A DNA stretch of 64,000 bases from Flavobacteriaceae bacterium (lineage in GTDB: Bacteria > Bacteroidota > Bacteroidia > Flavobacteriales > Flavobacteriaceae), in the NCBI GenBank assembly GCA_029248185.1, contig JAQWJV010000040.1, forward strand, positions 20,479 through 84,478. Direction: 5' to 3'. Position 1 is the first letter of the stretch. Every line of letters begins with the position of its first letter. The position numbers and the translations under genes were made by a program. The notes beneath the pieces were generated by a model. The model made no database searches, was not told the origin of the DNA, and was given only the letters and a program-made list of their open reading frames with translations. Shown here in pieces: positions 55,095 to 64,000 of the stretch.

Positions 55095-55337
55095 ATGAAA
55101 AACCTACGGCTCAAGCCCGACATCCACAAACAACAAGCGATTGTTAAAGTTACTTTTGCATACGATCGAGAGCTGATTGATTTGATCAAAAAACAAAAGG
55201 GAGCCCTGTGGAGTCAATGCGTTGAAAAACAGGTATTTAAAAGAAATAAAAACGACACCACAACAAGGTGTAAAAATGCATTAAAACGCAGTTTAGCCAA
55301 ACCGTTGTACTTTGTTTCAAAGGACCAGGATAAATAA
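55095..55337 (+). pseudogene. probable remnant of a tyrosine recombinase N-terminal domain (frameshifted), or small ORF/ncRNA
   Basis: KPDIHKQQAIVKVTFAYDRELIDLIKKQKGALWSQ resembles flavobacterial integrase N-termini; after WSQ the expected continuation (LKNRYLKE) is in another frame. Confidence 0.45.
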
Positions 55338-55340
55338 CAA

Positions 55341-55372
55341 AAAAAACCGCAATTTACATTGCGGTTTTTTTT
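55341..55372 (+). terminator. strong intrinsic (bidirectional) terminator
   Basis: AAAAAACCGCAAT-TTAC-ATTGCGGTTTTTTTT. Confidence 0.9.
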
Positions 55373-55374
55373 GT

Positions 55375-55689
55375 TTATGCCTCTCCAGTAGGCCCAAAGT
55401 TAAGGGGAATTGGAGGAGGTTCATTTGTCGTAATTGTTCCGTTTGCGGCCTCATAACGTTTGATATTATCACCCAAGGCTTTGTGAAAGCGTTTGATGTG
55501 ATCAGGTGTTAAGATGACACGAGACTTGACTCTCGCTTTGGGCGCACCCGGCATTACGGTGATAAAATCGACTATAAACTCAGCTGCTGAATGATTGATA
55601 ATGGCTAAATTAGAATAGACACCATCTGCAATACTTTCATCAATTGAGATATTCAACTGTTGGTCTTTGGGGGCGTTTTTATCACTCAT
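55375..55689 (-). CDS. DUF3467 protein downstream of rpoC
   Basis: QLNISIDESIADGVYSNLAIINHSAAEFIVDFITVMPGAPKARVKSRVILTPDHIKRFHKALGDNIKRYE; 2-nt gap from rpoC. Confidence 0.93.
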   Translation of the reverse strand: MSDKNAPKDQQLNISIDESIADGVYSNLAIINHSAAEFIVDFITVMPGAPKARVKSRVILTPDHIKRFHKALGDNIKRYEAANGTITTNEPPPIPLNFGPTGEA

Positions 55690-55691
55690 AA

Positions 55692-58600
55692 TTAGAAACT
55701 AATTTCTTCTTCCTTATCAATTAAAAGACTCTTGTATTCGTCTTTTGATCCCACAAGAACATCGTTATAAGCTCTAAGTCCAGTACCCGCAGGAATTTTA
55801 TGTCCTACAATTACATTTTCTTTTAAGCCTTCTAAGAAATCGACTTTACCACTAACCGCTGCTTCATTCAATACTTTGGTCGTTTCTTGGAACGAAGCCG
55901 CAGAAATAAAGGATTTGGTTTGTAGTGACGCTCTTGTAATACCTTGTAACTCGGGAGTTGCAGTTGCAGGTTCAGCATCACGCGCCATCACCAACTGTTT
56001 GTCTTCTCGAGTTAACAATGAATTCTCATCTCTTAACTGACGTACAGAAATAATCTGCCCTTGTTTTAAGTTTTCAGAGTCTCCCACTTCTTCAACAATT
56101 TTCATTCCGAATAAGTCATCATTCTCTTGAATAAAGTCATAACGGAACACCAATTGATTTTCTAAGAAAATAGAATCTCCTGGATCTTGAATTCTCACTT
56201 TACGCATCATTTGACGAACTACTACTTCAAAGTGCTTGTCGTTGATCTTCACTCCTTGTAAACGGTAAACTTCTTGAATTTCATTCACTAAGTACTGTTG
56301 TACCGCAGAAGGTCCTTTAATGGACAAGATATCGGCTGGAGTCGTAGAACCATCAGACAATGACATTCCCGCTTTCACGAAGTCATTTTCTTGTACCAAA
56401 ATTTGATTGGACAGTTTCACCAAATATTTCTTGATGTCTCCAAACTTAGATTCTACAATGATTTCACGGTTACCTCTTTTGATTTTTCCAAAAGAAACAA
56501 CACCATCGATTTCAGAAACAACCGCTGGATTTGAAGGATTACGAGCTTCGAATAATTCCGTAACTCGTGGTAAACCTCCAGTAATATCACCTGATTTAGC
56601 AGATTTTCTTGGGATTTTAACCAATACTTTTCCTTCTTCTATTTGATCTCCTTCATTTACAATTAGGTGTGCGCCTACAGGTAAGTTGTATGAACGCAAG
56701 ACATTTCCTTTCTTGTCGGCAATCGACAAGGTTGGAATCACCTTTTTGTTTCTCGATTCAGAAATTACTTTTTCTTGGAATCCAGTTTGTTCGTCTATTT
56801 CAACTTGATAGGTTACCCCTTGTTCGATATTTTCAAAAATGATTTTACCCGTAAATTCAGATACAATTACCCCATTAAATGGATCCCATTTACAGACTAC
56901 TGTACCCTCTTTAATTTTCGAGCCGTTTTTGATGTGCAATGAAGATCCGTAAGGAATATTATTGGTACTCAAAACACTCTTAGTGTTGGCATCAATGATT
57001 TTAATTTCAGAGGTTCTGGAAATTACGATTTCAGCTGTATTTCCATCACTATCTTTTCCTTGAACTGTTTTCAAGTCTTCTATCTCAGCTATACCATCAA
57101 ATTTTGCAAGGAGTTTATTCTCTTCAGAAATGTTTCCTGCAACCCCTCCAACGTGGAAGGTTCTTAAGGTTAACTGAGTTCCTGGCTCTCCAATAGATTG
57201 CGCAGCAATAACTCCAACAGCTTCCCCACGTTGCACCATATTACCTGTTGCAAGGTTTCGTCCATAACATTTTACACAAATCCCTTTTTTAGCAGCACAA
57301 GTTAACGGAGAACGCACTTCTACTGATTCAATAGGACTGTTCTCTACAAGTGTTACATGAGGATCTAATATTTCTTGACCGGATTCAACAATGATGTCGT
57401 TGGTTCTTGGATCAACAATATTATGAAGCGCAACACGTCCCAAAATTCGTTCTCCAAGGGTTTCAACAACCTCTTCATTCTTTTTAAGTGGTTTTACTTC
57501 AACTCCGCGCAAGGTTCCACAGTCTTCAATGTTTACAATTACATCTTGAGAGACATCGTGTAAACGACGTGTTAAGTATCCCGCATCTGCCGTTTTAAGG
57601 GCTGTATCCGCAAGACCTTTTCGTGCTCCGTGCGTAGAAATAAAGTATTCTAAAATAGAAAGTCCTTCTTTAAAGTTCGATAGAATTGGATTTTCAATAA
57701 TTTCACCCCCTCCAACATTTGATTTTTTCGGTTTGGCCATCAAACCACGCATACCCGTCAACTGTCGGATTTGTTCTTTAGATCCACGTGCTCCTGAATC
57801 TAACATCATGAACACCGAATTAAATCCTTGTTGATCTTCACTGATTCGCGTCATCGCCAATTCAGTCAATTGCGCATTGGTAGAAGTCCAAATATCAATC
57901 ACCTGATTGTAACGTTCGTTATTGGTGATTAATCCCATATTATAATTTCCGATAATGCCGTCAACTTGTTTGTTGGCATCGTCAATCATACTCAACTTTT
58001 CTGGTGGAATAATAATATCTCCTAAGCTAAAGGACAGTCCCCCTTTGAAGGCAAAACCGTATCCCATCCCTTTGATTTTATCTAAAAAGTCAGCGGTTTC
58101 TGGAACACTTGTTACCTTAAGGATATCTCCAATAATTTCGCGCAGGTTTTTCTTTGTCAATACAACGTTGAAGAACCCAGCTTGTTCGGGAACAACCTCG
58201 TTAAATAAGACACGTCCAACCGTAGTATCAATGATTTGGTAAACGAGTTCCCTCTCTTCATTAAAGTCTTTTGCTCTGATTTTAATCATTGCATTCAGCT
58301 CAACACGCTTTTCATTGTAAGCAATGTGCACTTCTTCAGTCGAATAGAAAATCAATCCTTCGCCTTTAACTTTATGCTTGGAAGTAGATTTTCTTGCTTT
58401 GGTCATATAATACAGACCCAAAACCATGTCTTGAGAAGGCACTGTAATCGGTGATCCGTTTGCTGGGTTCAAAATACTGTGAGAAGCCAACATCAAAAGC
58501 TGACATTCCAAAATTGCTTCCGGTCCAAGAGGCAAGTGAACCGCCATCTGATCCCCATCAAAGTCGGCGTTGAATGCCGTACAGACTAAAGGATGCAGTT

Positions 58601-59993
58601 GAATTGCTTTTCCTTCGATTAATTTAGGCTGGAAAGCCTGAATTCCTAATCGGTGTAAGGTAGGAGCACGATTCAGCAATACGGGATGTCCTTTAAGAAC
58701 ATTCTCTAAAATATCCCAAACCACGGGTTCTTTGCGATCGATAATCTTTTTTGCAGATTTTACCGTTTTCACAATTCCCCTTTCAATAATCTTACGAATG
58801 ATGAAGGGTTTGTATAATTCGGCTGCCATATCTTTTGGCAATCCACATTCAAATAATTTTAATTCAGGTCCAACAACAATTACAGAACGTGCAGAATAAT
58901 CCACACGTTTCCCTAATAAGTTTTGACGAAAACGCCCTTGCTTTCCTTTTAGGGAATCCGATAGCGATTTCAAGGGTCTGTTCGAGTCGGTTTTTACCGC
59001 AGAAGACTTGCGCGTGTTGTCAAATAAAGAATCTACGGATTCTTGCAACATACGTTTCTCATTTCTAAGAATTACTTCAGGTGCTTTGATCTCGACCAAA
59101 CGCTTCAAACGGTTGTTTCTGATAATCACACGACGGTATAAGTCATTTAAATCAGAGGTTGCAAAACGACCTCCATCTAAAGGAACAAGGGGACGTAATT
59201 CAGGTGGAATTACAGGAATCACTTTCATGATCATCCATTGAGGAAGATTTTCACCCCGCTCATTGGCATCACGGAAAGCCTCTACCACTTGTAATCTTTT
59301 TAACGCTTCTGTTTTACGTTGCTTAGAGGTTTCGTTATTTGCTTTGTGACGTAATTCATAAGACAAGGCTTCTAGATCAATACGAGAAAGCAATTCGATC
59401 AAACATTCAGCACCCATTTTGGCGATGAATTTATCGGGATCACTATCCTCTTTGTATTGATTTTCCGCTGGAATTTGTTCCATTACATTGAGGTACTCTT
59501 CCTCTGTAAGGAAATCCATTGGCTGTAGTGGCTCACCTTCTTCATTTTTAGCAATACCCGGCTGAATAACAACATAGCGCTCGTAGTATATGATCATATC
59601 CAATTTCTTGGAAGGCAATCCTAAAAGGTATCCTATTTTGTTAGGAAGTGAACGGAAATACCAGATATGGGCCACAGGAACCACAAGATTAATATGACCT
59701 ACTCGATCACGTCTTACTTTCTTTTCGGTAACTTCTACTCCACATCGATCACAAACTATTCCTTTGTAACGAATACGCTTGTATTTTCCACAGGCACACT
59801 CATAATCCTTTACAGGACCAAAAATACGCTCGCAAAATAATCCATCACGTTCGGGTTTGTGGGTTCTATAATTAATTGTTTCTGGCTTTAGAACTTCCCC
59901 ACGAGAGTTTCCAAGAATTACTTCTGGAGAAGCTAAACCGATTGCAATTTTATTGAATTTTTTTTGGGTAATGATTTCGTTATTTCTAGCCAT
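55692..59993 (-). CDS. rpoC: DNA-directed RNA polymerase beta' subunit
   Basis: [15 protein letters not shown] catalytic motif; zinc-binding [22 protein letters not shown]. Confidence 0.99.
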   Translation of the reverse strand: MARNNEIITQKKFNKIAIGLASPEVILGNSRGEVLKPETINYRTHKPERDGLFCERIFGPVKDYECACGKYKRIRYKGIVCDRCGVEVTEKKVRRDRVGHINLVVPVAHIWYFRSLPNKIGYLLGLPSKKLDMIIYYERYVVIQPGIAKNEEGEPLQPMDFLTEEEYLNVMEQIPAENQYKEDSDPDKFIAKMGAECLIELLSRIDLEALSYELRHKANNETSKQRKTEALKRLQVVEAFRDANERGENLPQWMIMKVIPVIPPELRPLVPLDGGRFATSDLNDLYRRVIIRNNRLKRLVEIKAPEVILRNEKRMLQESVDSLFDNTRKSSAVKTDSNRPLKSLSDSLKGKQGRFRQNLLGKRVDYSARSVIVVGPELKLFECGLPKDMAAELYKPFIIRKIIERGIVKTVKSAKKIIDRKEPVVWDILENVLKGHPVLLNRAPTLHRLGIQAFQPKLIEGKAIQLHPLVCTAFNADFDGDQMAVHLPLGPEAILECQLLMLASHSILNPANGSPITVPSQDMVLGLYYMTKARKSTSKHKVKGEGLIFYSTEEVHIAYNEKRVELNAMIKIRAKDFNEERELVYQIIDTTVGRVLFNEVVPEQAGFFNVVLTKKNLREIIGDILKVTSVPETADFLDKIKGMGYGFAFKGGLSFSLGDIIIPPEKLSMIDDANKQVDGIIGNYNMGLITNNERYNQVIDIWTSTNAQLTELAMTRISEDQQGFNSVFMMLDSGARGSKEQIRQLTGMRGLMAKPKKSNVGGGEIIENPILSNFKEGLSILEYFISTHGARKGLADTALKTADAGYLTRRLHDVSQDVIVNIEDCGTLRGVEVKPLKKNEEVVETLGERILGRVALHNIVDPRTNDIIVESGQEILDPHVTLVENSPIESVEVRSPLTCAAKKGICVKCYGRNLATGNMVQRGEAVGVIAAQSIGEPGTQLTLRTFHVGGVAGNISEENKLLAKFDGIAEIEDLKTVQGKDSDGNTAEIVISRTSEIKIIDANTKSVLSTNNIPYGSSLHIKNGSKIKEGTVVCKWDPFNGVIVSEFTGKIIFENIEQGVTYQVEIDEQTGFQEKVISESRNKKVIPTLSIADKKGNVLRSYNLPVGAHLIVNEGDQIEEGKVLVKIPRKSAKSGDITGGLPRVTELFEARNPSNPAVVSEIDGVVSFGKIKRGNREIIVESKFGDIKKYLVKLSNQILVQENDFVKAGMSLSDGSTTPADILSIKGPSAVQQYLVNEIQEVYRLQGVKINDKHFEVVVRQMMRKVRIQDPGDSIFLENQLVFRYDFIQENDDLFGMKIVEEVGDSENLKQGQIISVRQLRDENSLLTREDKQLVMARDAEPATATPELQGITRASLQTKSFISAASFQETTKVLNEAAVSGKVDFLEGLKENVIVGHKIPAGTGLRAYNDVLVGSKDEYKSLLIDKEEEISF

Positions 59994-60017
59994 TGCTAAA
60001 TGTCGTCTTAAATTAAA

Positions 60018-63000
60018 TTATTCTTCCAATCGAATGTCGAGTCCAAGTCCTTTCAGTTCGTGCATTAACACGTTAAAGGATTCTGGCAAACCAGGTTCAG
60101 GCAAGGTGTCGCCTTTCACAATGGCCTCATAGGTTTTTGCTCTCCCTATGACATCATCGGATTTAACTGTCAAAATTTCTTGCAGTGTACTAGAAGCTCC
60201 GTAAGCCTCTAATGCCCATACCTCCATTTCTCCAAAACGTTGTCCTCCAAATTGCGCTTTTCCTCCAAGAGGCTGTTGCGTAATCAAAGAGTACGGTCCA
60301 ATAGAACGTGAGTGCATTTTGTCATCAACCATATGTCCTAATTTTAACATATAGATTACCCCTACTGTAGCAGGTTGATCAAAACGTTCTCCGGTTCCAC
60401 CGTCATATAAATAAGAATGTCCATATAAAGGAACATTACCTTTTTCTGTCAAGGCATTGATTTCCTCGATGGTCGCCCCATCAAAAATAGGTGTAGCATA
60501 TTTCTCTCCTAAATTCTGACCTGCCCAACCTAAAACGGTTTCATAAATCTGACCAATATTCATTCGAGAAGGTACTCCTAATGGATTCAATACAATATCT
60601 ACTGGAGTTCCATCTTCCAAGAAAGGCATTTCTTCTTCACGTACAATACGTGCAACAATCCCTTTATTTCCGTGACGTCCTGCCATCTTATCCCCTACTT
60701 TAAGCTTACGCTTTTTGGCGATGTAAATTTTAGCAAGTTTCTTAATACCTGCAGGCAGTTCGTCTCCAACACTGATCGTAAATTTCTCACGACGTAAGGC
60801 CCCTTGAAGGTCATTTTCTTTGATTTTATAATTGTGAATCAGATCCGCAATTAAATCATTGATTTCTGCAGTAGTTGTCCATGATCCCTTAGTAAGGTGT
60901 GTGTAATCTTCCACCCCAGTAAGTAATTTTAGAGTATATTTTTTGCCTTTTGGTAAAACTTCCTCTCCTAAATCATTTTGAACTCCTTGACAAGTTTTCC
61001 CATTTACAATGGTAAATAGTTTTTCAACTAGAACCGTTTTCAAAGCATCAAACTTGAGATCATAAGCATCTTCCAATGCATCCAACTCTTGTTTGTCTTG
61101 ATTACGTTTACGTTTATCCTTTACAGAACGTGTGAATAATTTTTTATCAATAACTACTCCGCGAAGTGAAGGGGGTGCTTTTAATGAAGCATCCTTTACA
61201 TCTCCCGCTTTGTCTCCAAAGATGGCACGTAATAATTTCTCTTCGGGGGTCGGATCCGATTCTCCTTTGGGTGTGATTTTTCCAATCAAAATATCCCCAG
61301 GATTCACTTCTGCTCCGATTCGGATCATTCCGTTTTCATCTAAATCTTTGGTTGCCTCTTCACTTACGTTAGGAATGTCATTGGTTAATTCCTCTGTTCC
61401 TAATTTAGTGTCTCTAACGTCTAATGAATATTCATCAATATGAATTGATGTAAAGATATCCTGACGTACCACTTTTTCAGAGATCACGATAGCATCCTCA
61501 AAGTTGTACCCTTTCCAAGGCATAAAAGCTACCTTCAAGTTTCTACCCAAAGCTAATTCTCCTGCTTCGGTTGCATATCCTTGGCATAAAACTTGTCCCT
61601 TGGTCACTCGATCTCCTTTTTGGACAATCGGTTTCAAGTTAATACAAGTTCCCTGATTCGTTTTTCTAAACTTAATTAAGTTGTACGATTTTGTATCTCC
61701 ATCAAAACTGATTAAATCGTCTTGCTCTGAAAAATCGTATTTGATCGTTATTTTGTTGGCATCAACATACTCAACCACACCATCGTTCTCGGCATTAATT
61801 AAGACACGAGAATCCGAAGCTACTTGCTTTTCGAGTCCTGTTCCAACAATTGGAGATTCAGGGCGCAACAAAGGAACGGCCTGACGCATCATGTTGGATC
61901 CCATCAATGCACGGTTCGCATCATCATGCTCCAAGAAAGGAATCAAAGAAGCAGAAATAGATGCAATTTGGTTGGGTGCAACATCCGTATAATTTACTTG
62001 ATCTGGAGTTACAACTGGAAAATCGGCTTGGTCTCGAGCAATAACTTTTTCGTCAAGAATTTTTCCTGCTTTATCAAAGTTTACGTTTGCTTGAGTAATC
62101 AATTGATTTTCTTCCTCTTCAGCACTCAAGTATATAGTTTCTTTAAGATTGATCACCCCATTTTCAACCTTTCGGTAAGGAGTTTCAATGAACCCTAGGT
62201 TATTTACTTTAGCAAATACTCCTAAGGAAGAAATCAATCCAATATTGGGTCCCTCTGGGGTTTCAATGGGACATAGTCTTCCGTAGTGTGTATAGTGTAC
62301 ATCACGCACCTCAAATCCTGCTCGCTCTCTTGACAGTCCACCTGGCCCAAGGGCAGAAAGACGACGCTTGTGCGTAATTTCAGCTAATGGGTTGGTTTGA
62401 TCCATAAACTGAGAAAGCTGATTGGTTCCGAAGAAAGAGTTGATTACAGAGGAAAGTGTTTTTGCATTAATCAAGTCAATGGGAGTGAACACCTCGTTGT
62501 CTCGAACATTCATTCGCTCACGAATGGTTCGAGCCATTCTGGCTAAACCTACTCCAAATTGAGAAGATAATTGCTCTCCTACCGTTCGTACACGTCGGTT
62601 AGATAAGTGATCAATATCATCAATCTCTGCTTTCGAATTAATCAACTCGATCAAATATTTGATGATGGTAATGATGTCTAACTTGGTTAAAACTTGCTTA
62701 TCCATTTCAACGTCTAAGCCCAGTTTTTTATTCATTCTATAACGACCTACTTCACCCAGGTTGTAGCGTTGATCAGAGAAAAATAATTTATCAATGATCC
62801 CACGTGCCGTATCTTCATCTGGCGGTTCTGCGTTACGTAATTGTCTGTAAATATGTTCTACTGCTTCTTTTTCCGAGTTAGTAGGATCTTTTTGAAGTGT
62901 ATTGTAAATGATCGCATAATCAGACATATGTGCGTCAACCTTGTGTAATAATATGGTTTTAACACTGGCTTCTAGAATTTCTTCTATATGTTCTTTTTCA

Positions 63001-63827
63001 AGGACGGTATCACGGTCGATGATGATTTCATTTCGCTCGATAGAGATGACCTCTCCTGTATCTTCATCAACGAAATCTTCATGCCATGTTTTTAGAACAC
63101 GTGCCGCTAATTTTCGTCCGAGTACTTTTTTGATTCCGGTTTTAGAAACTTTAATCTCTTCAGCGAGGTCAAAAATTTCTAAGATATCTCGATCATGTTC
63201 AAAACCGATGGCTCTGAAAAGGGTTGTAACAGGTAATTTTTTCTTACGATCAATGTAGGCATACATTACGCTGTTGATGTCGGTAGCAAATTCAATCCAA
63301 GAACCTTTGAATGGAATAACACGAGCCGAATATAATTTAGTTCCATTAGCATGGAAGGACTGACCAAAGAAGACCCCTGGAGAACGGTGCAATTGAGAAA
63401 CTACAATTCGTTCTGCACCATTGATTACAAAAGTACCACTGGGAGTCATGTAAGGGATGGTACCTAAAAACACATCTTGAACGATGGTTTCAAAATCCTC
63501 ATGTTCGGGATCGGTACAATATAATTTTAAACGTGCCTTTAAAGGAACAGAATAGGTGAGTCCACGCTCGATACATTCTTGAATAGAATAACGAGGGGGA
63601 TCAACAAAATAGTCAAGAAATTCTAAAACAAATTGATTTCTTGTATCTGTAATGGGAAAATTTTCTTTAAACGTATTGAAGAGACCTTCTTCATTACGTT
63701 CGTCAGATTTGGTCTCTAGTTGGAAAAAGTCTTGGAATGATTTAATCTGAATATCCAAGAAATCCGGGTACATTGGAGTATGTTTTGCTCCTGCGAAATT
63801 TGTTCTTTGGCTCTGTTTACTAGGCAT
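60018..63827 (-). CDS. rpoB: DNA-directed RNA polymerase beta subunit
   Basis: [33 protein letters not shown] (rifampicin region); [13 protein letters not shown]. Confidence 0.99.
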   Translation of the reverse strand: MPSKQSQRTNFAGAKHTPMYPDFLDIQIKSFQDFFQLETKSDERNEEGLFNTFKENFPITDTRNQFVLEFLDYFVDPPRYSIQECIERGLTYSVPLKARLKLYCTDPEHEDFETIVQDVFLGTIPYMTPSGTFVINGAERIVVSQLHRSPGVFFGQSFHANGTKLYSARVIPFKGSWIEFATDINSVMYAYIDRKKKLPVTTLFRAIGFEHDRDILEIFDLAEEIKVSKTGIKKVLGRKLAARVLKTWHEDFVDEDTGEVISIERNEIIIDRDTVLEKEHIEEILEASVKTILLHKVDAHMSDYAIIYNTLQKDPTNSEKEAVEHIYRQLRNAEPPDEDTARGIIDKLFFSDQRYNLGEVGRYRMNKKLGLDVEMDKQVLTKLDIITIIKYLIELINSKAEIDDIDHLSNRRVRTVGEQLSSQFGVGLARMARTIRERMNVRDNEVFTPIDLINAKTLSSVINSFFGTNQLSQFMDQTNPLAEITHKRRLSALGPGGLSRERAGFEVRDVHYTHYGRLCPIETPEGPNIGLISSLGVFAKVNNLGFIETPYRKVENGVINLKETIYLSAEEEENQLITQANVNFDKAGKILDEKVIARDQADFPVVTPDQVNYTDVAPNQIASISASLIPFLEHDDANRALMGSNMMRQAVPLLRPESPIVGTGLEKQVASDSRVLINAENDGVVEYVDANKITIKYDFSEQDDLISFDGDTKSYNLIKFRKTNQGTCINLKPIVQKGDRVTKGQVLCQGYATEAGELALGRNLKVAFMPWKGYNFEDAIVISEKVVRQDIFTSIHIDEYSLDVRDTKLGTEELTNDIPNVSEEATKDLDENGMIRIGAEVNPGDILIGKITPKGESDPTPEEKLLRAIFGDKAGDVKDASLKAPPSLRGVVIDKKLFTRSVKDKRKRNQDKQELDALEDAYDLKFDALKTVLVEKLFTIVNGKTCQGVQNDLGEEVLPKGKKYTLKLLTGVEDYTHLTKGSWTTTAEINDLIADLIHNYKIKENDLQGALRREKFTISVGDELPAGIKKLAKIYIAKKRKLKVGDKMAGRHGNKGIVARIVREEEMPFLEDGTPVDIVLNPLGVPSRMNIGQIYETVLGWAGQNLGEKYATPIFDGATIEEINALTEKGNVPLYGHSYLYDGGTGERFDQPATVGVIYMLKLGHMVDDKMHSRSIGPYSLITQQPLGGKAQFGGQRFGEMEVWALEAYGASSTLQEILTVKSDDVIGRAKTYEAIVKGDTLPEPGLPESFNVLMHELKGLGLDIRLEE

Positions 63828-63871
63828 CTAACTGTTTTTTAATGGTCATATTACATTAGGGGGGCACTATA

Positions 63872-63914
63872 AAAGGGTATAGGCCTTTGGAAAAATCCAA
63901 AGACCTATGCCTTT
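63872..63914 (-). promoter_or_regulatory. long imperfect hairpin in the rplL-rpoB intergenic region
   Basis: AAAGGGTATAGGCCTTTGG-AAAAAT-CCAAAGACCTATGCCTTT; about 18 bp with few mismatches/bulge; no strong T-tract. Confidence 0.6.
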
Positions 63915-63931
63915 AATGGTATGAGTTGAAA

Positions 63932-64000
63932 CTACTTAAGCTCAACCTCAGCACCAGCTTCTTCTAGAGATTTTACAAGCGCTTCCGCTTCATCTTTAGC
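63932..64000 (-). CDS. rplL: 50S ribosomal protein L7/L12, C-terminal 22 aa (runs off window)
   Basis: Minus-strand AKDEAEALVKSLEEAGAEVELK-stop, immediately upstream of rpoB. Confidence 0.93.
   Translation of the reverse strand, partial: AKDEAEALVKSLEEAGAEVELK

Noticed and set aside
61824-62198. 124-aa + ORF opposite rpoB (and similar ones opposite rpoC)
   Set aside because: Antisense of highly conserved rpoB/rpoC; no promoter or family evidence.

Overview
The window is a compact, AT-rich, gene-dense chromosomal segment that looks like a Bacteroidota/Flavobacteriia genome. Support: TAnnTTTG-type -7 promoter elements, DUF3467 directly after rpoC, DUF4295 after rpmB-rpmG, and flavobacterial family content. 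About 50 genes can be supported, mostly housekeeping: sucC, lysA, mnmA, yidC, pyrG, guaA, bshC, rimO, ftsY, rpmB/rpmG, cinA, recR, a FabH-type KAS III, htpG, prfC, idi, rpoC, rpoB and the 3' tip of rplL. Accessory genes include a GH20 hexosaminidase with a NagX-like membrane protein, a Tat-signal Gfo/Idh/MocA + TIM-barrel cluster with an FGE-fold protein, and several secreted or lipoproteins. I found no CRISPR array, tRNA, intact mobile element, defence island or obvious biosynthetic cluster. The most interesting signals are small: (i) a shared TGnCAnnnTGnCA element upstream of the two heat-shock genes (two copies at hsp20, one at htpG); (ii) a perfect inverted repeat in the hsp20 leader; (iii) DUF3467 and DUF4295 proteins embedded in RNAP and ribosomal operons; (iv) a promoter-to-terminator transcription unit after prfC that looks like a decayed tyrosine-recombinase N-terminus or an ncRNA; (v) an apparent AUU start codon; (vi) several palindromes at promoters. 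All functional assignments come from reading the translated sequences; no database search was run.
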